A DNA stretch of 32,612 bases from Nemertoderma westbladi (lineage: Eukaryota; Xenacoelomorpha; Nemertodermatida; Nemertodermatidae): the NCBI GenBank assembly GCA_032718475.1, contig JAUCBJ010000960.1, forward strand, positions 1 through 32,612, given 5' to 3'. Numbering within the stretch: position 1 is the stretch's first letter; each line of letters starts with the position of its first letter. The notes under the pieces are model-generated. The model did not search any database, was not told where the DNA came from, and was given only the letters and a program-made list of their open reading frames with translations. The position numbers and the translations under genes are program-made. Shown piece by piece: positions 1-9,517 of the stretch.

Positions 1-71
1 TTGATATTAAAAAATATATGTCTATATTTTTTATTGGGGGTGTAAGACTCCTGTTCTTCCTTTAATTTAAT

Positions 72-467
72 TTAATATATACATACCAACCCCCTGTTAG
101 TCAGTATGTCGTTAACATCAATTATTATAACGGATGTCACTCTGCCCACAACTTTGCACACTGTAGACTGCTCTACCAAACACACTATTTCTCCAAACAC
201 ATTATGATGGGTTCCAGTGGCATAGAATCGCAACGTAATCATCAAACTAGCAATGGAAGGAAGGGCATAATTTCGTTTGGTCTTGTATTTTAATTTTTCT
301 CCAAAAGTATCAAGCAACTTAAAAATTCCATCGCGAGTAAATCTGTAATTTTGAAGAATTTATCTGTCGTTTAGAGTATCTAAAAGATTTCTTCTATCTC
401 GAAAGACTCTTTCCCTTCGAGCGGCTCTGTTAGATTCACATTCTAAGAGCAATAAAAATCTCGCCAT
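72..467 (-). pseudogene. PIF/Harbinger (HARBI1-like) transposase, N-terminal fragment
   Basis: Reading the minus strand from the ATG at 467-465 gives one frame of 132 codons ending at the stop at 74-72. It is broken only by a TAA at 362-360 (codon 36). The segment after that stop (NYRFTRDGIFKLLDTFGEKL, then YALPSIASLMITLRFYATGT, then VEQSTVCKVVGRVTSVI) follows the helical N-terminal pattern of HARBI1/PIF-Harbinger transposases: an RF-R-I-LL-L block, a T-R-ALP--QLL-LRFYATG block, and an HTH-like QSTV-RVV--V block. The DDE catalytic part is missing; it would lie beyond the left window edge or has been deleted. The family's role is cut-and-paste transposition, but this copy is an inactive relic or one exon of a gene with a damaged start. 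Family assignment is from recognised motifs and has not been searched. Confidence 0.72.
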
Positions 468-940
468 TTTAATGATATAAAATTTCGTTTAGGGCATACT
501 ACAATGTTATAACAATTAACATGTTAGTAAAGCCCTGTTGTGTTTATCGTAGCACTCTGGAATATTCAGACAATACCATGGAAGCAAAGATACTAGCTTC
601 GCTCTTTAGCATTATTTCTAGTTATTACATTATAACTACTGTAGTTAATATTCTTATTTTTTCAGTTCCGAATTTGTCGCCATTTTAAAAAAATTCAAAA
701 AAGTTAGTTTTTGGTAGCTAACCTTAAATAAAAAAATACACACAACTCCTAAGAAATTTTCGTGGAGTAGTGTTTTTTATGTATATTATATATTTTATTA
801 TTAGGATATCGCGGAGACATCACACCAGCCTTACAAATATTTAACGAAGTAGATGATACTAACTCGGATAGTAGAGAGTTCCAAGCTTGTACAATACGAC
901 TATTAAGTACATTTTGAATAGCTACTGATCGACACGATAG
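468..940. other. AT-rich spacer, no gene seen
   Basis: I find no open frame with recognisable protein features, no RNA gene and no clear repeat boundary between the Harbinger fragment and the MITE that starts near 951. It may hold the upstream part of the Harbinger element. Confidence 0.5.
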
Positions 941-950
941 CTGTTGCAGC

Positions 951-1282
951 GCCCTTGTGAAGAATACCAGGATATCACTTTTCGGTCGACTTTTTATTGG
1001 AGTTTTATATATTATGAAGATTTTTTTTTTTATTTATCTTTATTATGTGTTTTACTGTATAACGCTTATTTCTATCTTATAACCTGTACATATACTAATT
1101 CGTTTATTGTTTTGGTTAAATTCAGCCCTTCTGTAACCTGTGTTTTTGGTGAAAACCTGGTATTCTTCACATGGGGGTAACTGCAAAGTGAAATATAACG
1201 GTAGAAAGTCTGGTATTCTTCACATGGGGGTAACTGCAAAGTGAAATATAACGGTAGAAAGTCTGGTATTCTTCACGTGGGC
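951..1282. mobile_element. Small TIR element (MITE) with 10-bp target duplication
   Basis: The 10-mer CTGTTGCAGC stands at 941-950 and again at 1283-1292. Directly inside it are inverted ends: GCCCTTGTGAAGAATACCAG on the left and, read from the other strand, GCCCACGTGAAGAATACCAG on the right. The 332-bp interior has no transposase. A 9-11-bp target duplication is typical of Mutator-like elements, so a MULE-derived MITE is the best guess. The right end is unusual because the terminal segment is repeated inward (see the 53-bp tandem repeat). Confidence 0.72.
1157..1282 (+). repeat. 53-bp tandem repeat, 2.4 copies, built on the MITE right end
   Basis: A 53-bp unit starting CTGGTATTCTTCACATGGGG begins at 1157 and 1210. 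A third, partial copy begins at 1263. The two complete copies are identical by eye, so the duplication is recent. Each unit begins with the inward end of the right TIR, so the element has three nested right ends. Confidence 0.9.
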
Positions 1283-1401
1283 CTGTTGCAGCTTATATGG
1301 ATGACCGACGCGTCGCCCGCACAGGCGAAACTGTTTGAAAAATATCGGTAGCACGAATATTGACCAAACCATTAAATATTTTGTTGGTTACCGGTAATAA
1401 T

Positions 1402-1604
1402 GTCTGGCACGAAGGAAGCACACCACCAAGCTACAAGTAGCAGTTACATCGCCGCTACCCCGCAATTGAATGATAAATTGAATGAAAAAGTAAAATAATT
1501 ATTTATTACATGGGAAAAAAATATGTAAAATTAAAAGTAAAATAATGTAACTTTATTACTTAATTAATAAAAATTATGTCCTAATGATTAATAAATTGTT
1601 GTAG
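1402..1604 (+). repeat. Long direct repeat, copy 1 (partner 2505-2713)
   Basis: About 205 bp starting GTCTGGCACGAAGGAAGCAC and ending AAATTGTTGTAG recurs at 2505-2713 with scattered substitutions and small indels. Shared landmarks are CGCCGCTACCCCGCAATTGA and ATTATGTCCTAATGATTA. The two copies bracket about 900 bp. They lack TG...CA ends and no primer-binding site was seen, so I do not call them LTRs. Confidence 0.8.
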
Positions 1605-1850
1605 AAATTACCATAAAAAAGCTAAACTTGCTTAAAAAAGAAAAAAATGGCCACACATACGGAACTGCCTAAACATACAGAAACCATATTAATATTTACC
1701 TATATTTACTTTGCTTTAGTTCAGCTACGACACATATGTGAGTTGCCGTAAATATACGAACGATTTCTAATACGTACGATCAATATTTACGACAACGCTC
1801 GTTCGTAAAATTGTATTCACATCAGCTTATTTTAAATTTCGTCATAAAAT

Positions 1851-2457
1851 ACGATTAATCGTAAAAATACTACGATTAATCGTAAATGCTTTTATTCACA
1901 GAGCAGTAAAAATATTTTGTTTTTACGAACAATATCGTTCATAAATATATTTACGATTAATCTTAACATGATACGATTAATCGTAAAGTTATAGTCACAC
2001 TCGCCCAGGGAGAGCTCAGCCATCCCCTCAGAGAGAAGAGCCTGGACTGCCTTTCGGTATTGTCCATCTGCCAGCGCTTGGTGGGCACATCGAGCATTGG
2101 CCTCCCTAATGGATTCTGGTGAAGGTTGCTTGGTGCGTTTAGATTTCCAGGAGCCTGCAGTGAAGTTCGAGAGTGCGTCTTCCCATAGAGCTTGAATATC
2201 TCCACTGAGCCACCTTCTAAGGCGACCCACTGCGTTTTTCTCAATTTCTTTCCAATCGCAGCGTCCTGCCCTCTTAGGTTTGGCTAGTATACATGGGGGG
2301 GAGAAGGAAGATGTGTACCCAGGTGGTAGTGTTCAGGGAGTCGCAGGATATGGATTCAAGAACCTCGCTAATGGTGTCAGCCCAAAGGTTACATATGGCA
2401 GTCTTTGTTAGAGTGGGGATCCTGGGCGAGTGTGAATACTGCGTGTACGATTAATCG
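1851..2457. repeat. ACGATTAATCGT palindromic repeats forming inverted flanks
   Basis: The 12-bp palindrome ACGATTAATCGT occurs at 1851-1862, 1872-1883 and 1973-1984. Imperfect copies lie near 1953-1964 and 2447-2457. Next to the inner copies lies an exact inverted pair: TCACACTCGCCCAGG at 1995-2009 and its reverse complement at 2421-2435. Together these give roughly 35-bp inverted flanks around the retrotransposon fragment between them. Confidence 0.7.
1998..2420 (-). pseudogene. Non-LTR retrotransposon ORF2 fragment (linker before RT)
   Basis: On the minus strand, 2230 downward encodes GRLRRWLSGDIQALWEDAL, then ANARCAHQALADGQYRKAVQ and ALLSEGMAE. Upstream in other frames it encodes NLWADTISEVLESISCDSLN and PKRAGRCDWKEIEKNAVGRL. 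The RCAHQALADGQYRKAVQALLSEGMA block matches the segment between endonuclease and RT in LINE polyproteins, where (R)A-xx-G-xxKAxxALxSxGxA is common. At least one frameshift (near 2270-2300) separates the two parts. It is a short relic with no catalytic motif, so the clade cannot be set. Confidence 0.6.
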
Positions 2458-2504
2458 CCATCTACGAGAAATTCTCTTTTGAACTACTTTTACGATTCTG
2501 ATAC

Positions 2505-2713
2505 GTCTGGCACGAAGGAAGCACATTACCAAAGCTACAAATCTATTTACAGGGGTTTCGCCGCTACCCCGCAATTGAATGAAAAATTCAATGAAAAATT
2601 AAAATAATTATTTATTACATGGGAAAAATATATTTAAAATAAAGAGTAAAATAATGTAACTTTATTACTTAATTAAAAAAAATTATGTCCTAATGATTAC
2701 TAAATTGTTGTAG
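2505..2713 (+). repeat. Long direct repeat, copy 2 (partner 1402-1604)
   Basis: This is the second copy of the ~205-bp repeat at 1402-1604. It ends immediately before the Gypsy integrase remnant. The junction AAATTGTTGTAG is shared with copy 1, after which the two sequences diverge, which marks the repeat boundary. Confidence 0.8.
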
Positions 2714-2723
2714 CACATCATGA

Positions 2724-3071
2724 CTTTTGGACGATATCGATGCCAAACGCACGGCTATACGCCAAAAGGTGGTCGATTATTACAACTCTAGCGCACGGGA
2801 TTTAAAGAAATTCGAAGTTGGAGACAGAGTCCGGGTCCGAGTCCAAAACAAAACGAGACGGGACGGACGTGGTGGAGGAACAGAAGGTTTATAAGATTCT
2901 TCCATGAGGAAGTAGACACTAAACCTGATCCACTAGTTGACGGGGGAAATGAGAGAGAATTCCCACAGTCCTTAGCCCGTATCCGAGGAACCTGAACCTA
3001 AACCACCGAGCCCGAGACAAAGCCCTCGGAATCGGAAAACGGTAATGTTCCAATTAACTTAAAAGGGGAGT
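2724..3071 (+). pseudogene. Ty3/Gypsy-type pol 3' end (integrase C-terminus) with polypurine tract
   Basis: From 2724 the plus strand reads DAKRTAIRQKVVDYYNSSAR followed by DLKKFEVGDRVRVRVQ up to a TAA at 2892-2894. A run of K/R and Y residues followed by F-x-VGD-x-V-x-V is the usual end of Ty3/Gypsy integrases (GPY/F-type module). After several stops the same frame resumes around 2985 as EPEPKPPSPRQSPRNRKTVM, a basic, proline-rich C-terminal tail, and ends at the TAA about 3058-3060. The purine run AAAAGGGGAG at 3061-3070 sits exactly where the polypurine tract that primes plus-strand synthesis should be, directly before the LTR. RT, RNase H and the integrase catalytic core are absent. This is a decayed 3' remnant. 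Confidence 0.72.
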
Positions 3072-3370
3072 TGTCATATCCTGTTAAAATGATTAAATGT
3101 GTTACCGTATTAACACTGGATCAGCTGTATTAGCTAGAGGCTTCACCGCCAACTAACAGCTGATTCAACCTGTCAGCACCTAGGTTGTATATAAATATAC
3201 AATATATTACAATATTACGGCTTATCTAATAGTTACTGCCTGACTCTGTTAACTGTTCTTTTGATTATTAATATAACAGTTTATCGTTGGTAATAATATA
3301 CCGTTATTATATATATACTAATATATACCAGTCTTTGTTTTGTACTCACCCCTGAGGCGCTGAGGGCAAC
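3072..3370 (+). mobile_element. Probable 3' LTR of the Ty3/Gypsy remnant
   Basis: The segment begins TGTCATATCCTG directly after the polypurine tract. It contains a TATA-like TATATAAATA at 3188-3197 and runs through an AT-rich R/U5-like part to about 3340-3390, where the end is uncertain (candidate CA dinucleotides only). No second LTR copy lies in the window, so the 3' limit cannot be fixed by comparison. Confidence 0.55.
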
Positions 3371-3424
3371 CATCACCATCGCCCTTATTCAGTGGGAAGC
3401 ATTGACCCCTGTTAAGGGCTTCCC

Positions 3425-3536
3425 ATTAATGTTTCTGCTGCTCATTAATGTTTGTGTCCCTGATTAATGTGTGTCCCTCATTAATGTCTGTGTCCCTGAT
3501 TAATGTGTGTCTCGTCTCTCAATAATGTTTGTGTCC
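3425..3536 (+). repeat. Minisatellite, ATTAATGTTTGTGTCCCTG type (array 1)
   Basis: Imperfect copies of a ~17-19-bp unit, alternating CATTAATGTTTGTGTCCCTG and GATTAATGTGTGTCCCT, run head to tail. The same family forms a second array at 4223-4380. Confidence 0.85.
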
Positions 3537-3970
3537 ATTTGTTAGTGGATCAATTCTGCTATGCATTCCAACCACAAAATGGGGGGGGGGGGGGAGCCAA
3601 TTTACCATGTTGGCTATTAAGGTATCCTCCTACAGGGTATACCAGCAAAGGGATGATGCACAGGGTTAGCTGGGCAGTGGACTTATAATCCACCTCAGTG
3701 GACAGAGGCTAACAAAGGGCCTAAGGGAGGCAGAAACAGGGCGCGGTTAGCTGACCAATGGGAGGCCAGCACATGTCGATTTGGTGTGTATTGGTTGGAG
3801 GCCAAACGTGTTAGCCTATAGGTAATATATTTCCCCTATATATATATTACCAGTCATTCATTGTGCAACCAGTTGGCATTCTATTCCACATAGTGTAGAT
3901 GTGAAATAGTTTCCACTGCTTCGCTACGCTGTGCTACCGGTATTACAGTAATCAGTCAGTATATTTAACA
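3537..3970. other. Spacer with a 14-G run; no gene seen
   Basis: A G14 homopolymer lies at 3581-3594. The short open frames across this stretch show no protein-like features. The sequence around 3600-3830 has the look of an old repeat, but no partner occurs in the window. Confidence 0.45.
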
Positions 3971-4215
3971 TGTTCGTGGGGCCTTCGCGCAGGACGAGGC
4001 CCAGTTATGAGATACAAATTAAAATTGAGCGACTGTATCACAAAATCAGTATTTGAGAAATTTAACCATACCGACAATCAATCAAAGAAAGGGGGACAGT
4101 ACGTGTTCAGCCCTTTTCATCTGCACCCCCCCCCCCCCCCCCCCCCCCCTTCCTACCAACCAATCAATACATAACCGCGACATCTACCACCCAAGGGGCG
4201 GAAGGATAGCACAAG
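3971..4215 (+). repeat. Dispersed ~240-bp repeat, copy 1 (partner 30141-30365)
   Basis: The segment begins GTTCGTGGGGCCTTCGCGCA and contains GACTGTATCACAAAATCAG, AATCAATCAAAGAAAGGGGG and ACATCTACCACCCA. It recurs in the same orientation at 30141-30365. Both copies carry an expanded poly-C tract at the same internal position (C24 here at 4126-4149, C17 in the other). The family is unknown; it has no coding potential I recognise. Confidence 0.85.
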
Positions 4216-4222
4216 ATGTGCA

Positions 4223-4380
4223 CATCAATGTGTGTCCCTCATTAATGTTTGTGTCCCTGATTAATGTGTGTCCCTCATTAATGTTTTGTCCCTCATTAAT
4301 GTTTGTATCCCTCATTAATGTTTGTGTCCCTGATCAATGTGTGTCCCTCATTAATGTTTGTATCCCACATTAATGTTTGT
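4223..4380 (+). repeat. Minisatellite, ATTAATGTTTGTGTCCCTG type (array 2)
   Basis: About nine imperfect copies of the same unit as array 1 (CATTAATGTTTGTGTCCCT, with GATTAATGTGTGTCCCT variants). The short forward open frame here, with repeating S-L-I/M-N/F-V-C, is only the translated repeat. Confidence 0.88.
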
Positions 4381-4683
4381 GTCCTGGCCGCTATGGGCTT
4401 CCATATACTGATTACTATGTACAAAATGGAATGTATTTGAGTATTGTTATGGGTGATATGAAATAAAGTTTTTAAAGTCAGGGGAGCCGTGCGTACTTTT
4501 AGAAGGAATACGTCTGTGCTAATTGGTCAGTTAAAGAGATTGAGCATAAATCAACCTGGGGGCGTGGGGCAATAATACACTGCAGCTACCTACCACTGTC
4601 TCTTCTTAATTAAGAAAGATAGCGTCAGGCGTCAGCCGTCAGGGTCTAGTGATTTCCAAATAGGTACTTTCAGACTTTACCTG
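4381..4683. other. Spacer, no gene seen
   Basis: No coding, RNA or repeat signal that I can support between the minisatellite and the TIR element starting at 4684. Confidence 0.4.
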
Positions 4684-6880
4684 TAGATGGTTGATGTACA
4701 AACCAGCCAATCACAGCCAATTCCATTCAGCCATTCCAGCATTCTAAATACTGCGCTCTCATTGGCAGTTCACACTGATAGAGATGTCATTAGCAAATTA
4801 CAGTTACTTGGCAGTTTACACTTACTTTACTTACTTTCGGGAAGGTACGATAAGACGTTACGTAGGTTACGATAAGAAGTGTAAAAGAAAAGAACAATCT
4901 TGCCAGCCGAGAACTGGCAATAATACCGTCTGTACAATTATTGTTGTAATATATTACGCGCCTATCTATGCAGGGCAGCCTAATAACGAAAAACGAAACA
5001 TTCGGCAAAGTAGACAATAGTAGTATATTGTATTTAAAAAAAACACTGTTTGTAAGAAATGAATCTTCTCCTACAATTATAAACACAATAAAGCGAAATT
5101 TTGCTGAAAGCATGTCCAATAGATGATATGTATGGGGTGTCAACAGAATTTTGATTGAGTGGATTCTACATTTATGATCGGTCATTCTAGAATTAATTTC
5201 ACTGTTGCTATAGGCAACCAACAGATCCCTCACAACCAAAACCTTGCATACACAAGTACAGTAGGTCCGATAATGAAACTATCTAATGAACTGAAACTAA
5301 AGTAAGTTTCATCCAATTCCATCAACATTAAGTGCAAAATAAGTTGTGTGTACAAACAAACAAACACGTGTGAGAAATAAGAACATCCAAGTTGGATCCG
5401 TCCAACATCCAACCAGTTGCTATGGTAAGGTAGATTAATAATATTGACCATTCGAAAGTTCATACCCGATAGCCGATATATATAGGCAGAGGCAAACAGA
5501 CAGAAAGTCAATACGTTTGGTTTATTATATTAAGTTTTATTACATCAAGCATTTAGGCTGATAGGCCTAGACAATTAATTGAGGGAATGCAAGATAGTTT
5601 CACGACATAATTTTAGTTTAGGGCCAGGTACTTACGTCGCGCTAGACCTATTGTTTCAGGGATTCTATCTAAGAGAAATAACTGGCCCATTAAATTTAGG
5701 GGCTTCGCAGCATCTTGGCGCGGGTCGTATCTATCTATACTCTGATAGTGGGTCATGAGTACAACATTGTAACTTTAAAAAGTTTAATAAAATCACAATG
5801 ATTTTTCTATTTACGAATTGGACATTTCGAAGTTTACTTAAATGGTTGAATTAATTCGGTGGGTAAAATGTTGAGCTTAGAAACCCTTTCACCCATTGTA
5901 TTTATTTGGAAAACAAGTATGACACCTTGTGACAATTTAACATTTTGCCAAATATGAATTTTTCCAAAATGTGTTAAGTCACATCAGATAATCTACCGAC
6001 GTATTCAATTCATATCATATGAAACTGAACAACAGAATTCGAATTCCCACTTGAACACTCATTCTTTAACTTGTCGGATTATGCAACAAAACTTCTGATA
6101 TTCGTTTGCACTTATCGGGGTTCGTTCCCTAAAGAAAGTAAGTCAGTGCCAGACTGGAATCCATACACTTTGCGCCGGATTAATCCGGCGCACTTTGCAA
6201 TAAAAGTGCGCCAATGTGGCGCGTGGCGCGCTCGAAAATCGTAAAGCGCGCCGGCTTTCAGCTTTGGCATTTGGCGCGTGGCACTCCCAAAAATAAAAAC
6301 CGGCGCCGATTTGTTAGTTTACAGGTTTAACAATTATGGAAGTGCCTTAAAAATAGCATTAGCTGTTTAAAAATTTCGGCTCGCTTCGCTCGCCTTTCTT
6401 TTTCTGTTGTAGGGTTCAGTGGTTAGGCTACTGTTGTATTGTATACAGATATAGGGCAGCAGGGACTGGTACAGCAGTACTGACTGACATTGACAGATTG
6501 GTTACACTCCCTCAAAATTGAATTTGCATTGGCGTGGCGCTCTTCAAAATTGTTTCAATGTGTGGCGCGCTTAAAAATTTAGTTGGCGCGGGGTTTCTTC
6601 GAAATTGCATCGGCGTGCTTAAAAATTTAGTTGGCGCGGGGTTTTTCTTCGAAATGGTATCGGCCTGTCGGCGCGCGGCGCGCATAAAAATTGGTCGGCG
6701 CGCTATCTGGCGCACTTTTTGGATGGATTCCATACAGGAGTCAGTGCAAACTGCAAGTGATTGTAATTTGCTAATGACATCTCTATGAGTCTGTACTGCC
6801 AATGAGAGCGCAGTATTTAGAATGCTGAAAGGGCTGAATTGAATTGGCTGTGATTGGCTGGTTTGTACATCAACCATCTA
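4684..6880. mobile_element. TIR element (~2.2 kb), right arm split by a nested insertion
   Basis: The left arm (4684 to about 4848) begins TAGATGGTTGATGTACAAAC. Its reverse complement forms the right arm, ending CCATCTA at 6880. The inner part of that arm is displaced to about 6131-6149 by the element at 6150-6738. Shared arm landmarks include CCAGCCAATCACAGCCAATT, CATTCTAAATACTGCGCTCT and GAGATGTCATTAGCAAATTA. A TA is present at both tips, consistent with a TA target site. The interior (about 4850-6130) has only short, unconvincing open frames and no transposase, so it is non-autonomous. Confidence 0.78.
6150..6738. mobile_element. Nested GC-rich TIR element with 9-bp target duplication
   Basis: AGTCAGTGC at 6141-6149 is repeated exactly at 6739-6747. 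The ends inside it are inverted and imperfect: CAGACTGGAATCCATACACT at left, and CCTGTATGGAATCCATCCAA when the right end is read from the other strand. The interior is rich in GGCGCGC and AAAAATT blocks. It includes a 22-bp palindrome at 6171-6192 (core GCGCCGGATTAATCCGGCGC) and about two copies of a ~50-bp unit around 6555-6670 containing TTAAAAATTTAGTTGGCGCG. It has no transposase. The 9-bp duplication suggests a Mutator-like MITE. Confidence 0.78.
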
Positions 6881-7425
6881 TACTGATAGACAAGAAATTG
6901 AGGGAGTGAAAGAATGCAAGATTATTGAGGTGAAACAAAATGAGCTAAAATTACATTCTGCTTTAACTCTATACCTAGTCTTATGTTCTCTAGGGATCAT
7001 CCCACACATTAGGCTCTACACATATATGTGTCGCCTTGCACTGTACAGCTGTAATTTGATGAAAATACATACTGAAGGAAATAGCTGGTATAATATATTC
7101 GATTTGTAATCGTGTTTGTATCATCATGATGATACAAACATTATGATAGTCATTAAAAAACCACCAAAATTTTCACACAATTTTCAAAACCGACTCCAGT
7201 ATCACACTTCCCTTCGCAATCTGCCCCCCCCCCCCCCCCCCCTGGTGACTGAGGGGTTTTGGGGGTTTGTTGGTATTCGTTTGTATTGGTAATCATTCGT
7301 AATCGTAGATTTACTTTCCCAACTATAATATCACGTGTTGAGGATCACGAGTCTGACTGTGCGAGGTAGGCTGTACTGCCTACTGCTGTAACGTCCTTGC
7401 TGCATACACTAATCATTTAAACATT
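6881..7425. other. Spacer and possible LINE 5' leader; C19 run and perfect palindrome
   Basis: A perfect 28-bp palindrome lies at 7113-7140 and a poly-C run at 7224-7242. The stretch from about 7243 to the ATG at 7426 may be the 5' untranslated leader of the LINE that follows, but its start cannot be located from one copy. Confidence 0.4.
7113..7140. repeat. Perfect 28-bp palindrome
   Basis: Each base from 7113 to 7126 pairs with its mirror from 7140 back to 7127. The half-site is TGTTTGTATCATCA. There is no loop, so it could extrude as a cruciform but has no spacer for an RNA hairpin. Confidence 0.9.
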
Positions 7426-8271
7426 ATGGCGCAACGATCTTTATCGGATCTCCGACATCTCACAGTGTCGCAGTTGAGTAAAGTTAATAAAGTTAATCTC
7501 ATTAAAGCAATTGCTGGAGCCCAGATGGAGTCCACGGTTGATCAAAGCTCGCTTCTCGATGGAATATCAGCCTTACTTGACAGGAAACTAGAAGAATCAA
7601 CGAAATCCGTTACAGATAAATTCCAATCTATTATCGATAAACAGCAGGAGGAATTGGACTAGATAAGAAGTGAACAAACCGAGTTCAAAAAAATTATTGT
7701 GCAACAACAAACGTTTATTGAAGGAATTGCTAGGGAACGCCGTGCGTGTAACCTAATCATCCGAGGCCTACCCAAAGAAGAGGTACCATTCGTCACTGGT
7801 GGCGAGACTGCTTCGACTGCCTCTGAGAAAGTATCTCTTCTTCTCAAATCTATGATTATTAACAGCCAGGTTGTTCCCAAAGAAGCATTTTATCTCGGTA
7901 GACCATTAACCACTGGTAGAAGCTGAGCCATAATTTTTAAATTCGCCATACCCAATGATAAAAATGCAGTTTTCTCTGCCCGTCGCCAACTAAAGATCTC
8001 TAATGACAGTGTGCTTATAACAGTCTACTTATCATACGACGAACCACCACTAACTCAAAAAGAAAATACCCGCTTGCGTATAAAGGCAAAGAAATTGCGA
8101 GAGGAAGCAGGGCCGCAGGGTTCCACTGATATCATTCTGAAATATGGTAATCTATATGTACGTGGAAGTATTGTAGATACCTTTAACCTCGCCAATCAAA
8201 TCAAATCAAAGAAGCAGCACCAAGTAAACTATCTGACAGCAGTTATATTAATTTATTATTCTGGAACATAA
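7426..8271 (+). pseudogene. LINE ORF1 (L1-type RNA-binding protein), two in-frame stops
   Basis: One reading frame runs 282 codons from the ATG at 7426 to the stop at 8269-8271. It is broken only by TAG at 7660-7662 and TGA at 7924-7926, with no frameshift. The N-terminal ~110 codons are rich in E, K, Q and S with heptad-like spacing (coiled-coil-like). Next comes RRACNLIIRGLPKEE, then LLLKSMI and KEAFYLGRPL, then RRQLKISNDSVLITVYLS and RLRIKAKKLREEAG, ending in LKYGNLYVRG. That order of coiled coil, RRM-like R-N-II-GLPE block and C-terminal domain matches L1-type ORF1p, which coats LINE RNA and acts as a nucleic-acid chaperone. The ATG has A at -3 and G at +4. Nonsense changes alone point to neutral decay after insertion. 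Confidence 0.8.
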
Positions 8272-8446
8272 ACAATCGTTACAAATATATTATTAATGAA
8301 ACTGTAAATTGTGATTTATTTAATAGCTTGATAATGTTTTTCTTTTCGAAACACAAAATTACACCCCACCTATAAATATACCAAATGGATACATTGATGC
8401 TACCCCATATGATAACCAAAAGTTCGATGCTGGCTGTATTCTCTTA

Positions 8447-9105
8447 GTGAAATCAACACTCCGTGCACATATATTTGATATATCCCACACTAACTGCTAC
8501 ATTTCATTCAGCTTTGACTTTAAACCCAAATCAGTTATCTTTGGTACTTACATCTTACCACATGACTCTCCATATGGTGACCCGTCCAATCTATCCAAAC
8601 TAGGTGCAGCTTGCAACTTACCAAGACATGGGCTACTCAATATATGTAGGGGGTGATTTCAATAGTCGGATGGGAAACTATAAATCGTACCTCAATGATT
8701 TACCTTGGAAATATGTTGATAACGTAGACACAAAGTCAAATGCAAATGGTGTTGTTCTTCACAATATTTGCAATTCATTTGAGGTTGGTCCCCTTAAATC
8801 ATATGATACTGAATGGGAAACCGCTACCTGGAACTTTCACATTCATTAAAAAGGATAGAAAGTCACAAGTGGATTTGATACTGGTATCTAAGAATGCGCG
8901 TAAGGATGTTGAACACTTTGCTTTTATTGGGAATTTATGCCATTTAACTGATCACGTTCCAATTCACCTCCGTTTAAAGCATCCTCAGTACATCTGCCTC
9001 AAGACTTTATATGCTCGTGTTTCAGAGCTCAACAAACATATAAACACTTTACCACCACTAATGTACAAAAAGCCCATTAATCCAACAGCATGTGCAGCAC
9101 TATAA
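8447..9105 (+). pseudogene. LINE ORF2 endonuclease domain, frameshifted
   Basis: The domain is spread over three frames. About 8447-8600 reads SVIFGTYILPHDSPYGDPSN. The next piece reads YVGGDFNSRMGNY, with the conserved GDFN at about 8652-8663. The last reads DRKSQVDLILVSKNARKDVE and LTDHVPIHLRL, with the DH motif at about 8947-8955. GDFN, (S/Q)xxDLIL and (S/T)DHxPI are catalytic and structural motifs of the exonuclease-endonuclease-phosphatase fold that nicks target DNA for target-primed reverse transcription. Frameshifts fall near 8600-8640 and near 8810-8830. Upstream N-terminal motifs are not clear. After 9105 the frame is lost until about 9518, although fragments such as EKRSEWRQLQRDLGKD near 9450-9500 show the linker is still present. 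Confidence 0.75.
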
Positions 9106-9517
9106 TCACTGCTCGATAGTAATATAAACTTCACAGTTACTCCATCTCCTGAAATACTAGCAAACAAAATCAGACTTTCTGTTTAAGATATTCCATGAAT
9201 CCAAGGTGGGAAAAATGCATGACACCACCACGAAAAAGTTTGATCAACCAAAATCAGTTATTTCATCGCTCCAAGAAAAATGTGATATTTCCTATAAGGA
9301 ACTAACAACGATTCTAAGCAGCTCACGCTTGATCCCATACTCATCTCAAGGCAATGCGATGATAGGTGGAGCAATTGAGAAATACGCAAGCTCCGAATCA
9401 GAGCTAAACAAGTAGATAATAAGTGGCTTTCACCAAAAGCAATGTCAGTCATGGAAAAACGTTCTGAATGGAGGCAACTCCAAAGAGATTTGGGCAAAGA
9501 TTAATTGGAAGGGTGGT

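Noticed and set aside
1402-2713. Direct repeats at 1402-1604 and 2505-2713 as LTRs of one retrotransposon
   Set aside because: No TG...CA ends, no primer-binding site or polypurine tract, and the enclosed coding piece is a LINE fragment on the opposite strand.
4053-4373. 106-codon frame with polyproline and S-L-I-N-V-C repeats
   Set aside because: It translates a poly-C tract and the ATTAATGTTTGTGTCCCTG minisatellite.
4790-5239. 149-codon minus-strand open frame
   Set aside because: It has no recognisable motif, overlaps the arm of a TIR element, and its composition (I/L/S/Y-rich) is what AT-rich noncoding DNA gives.
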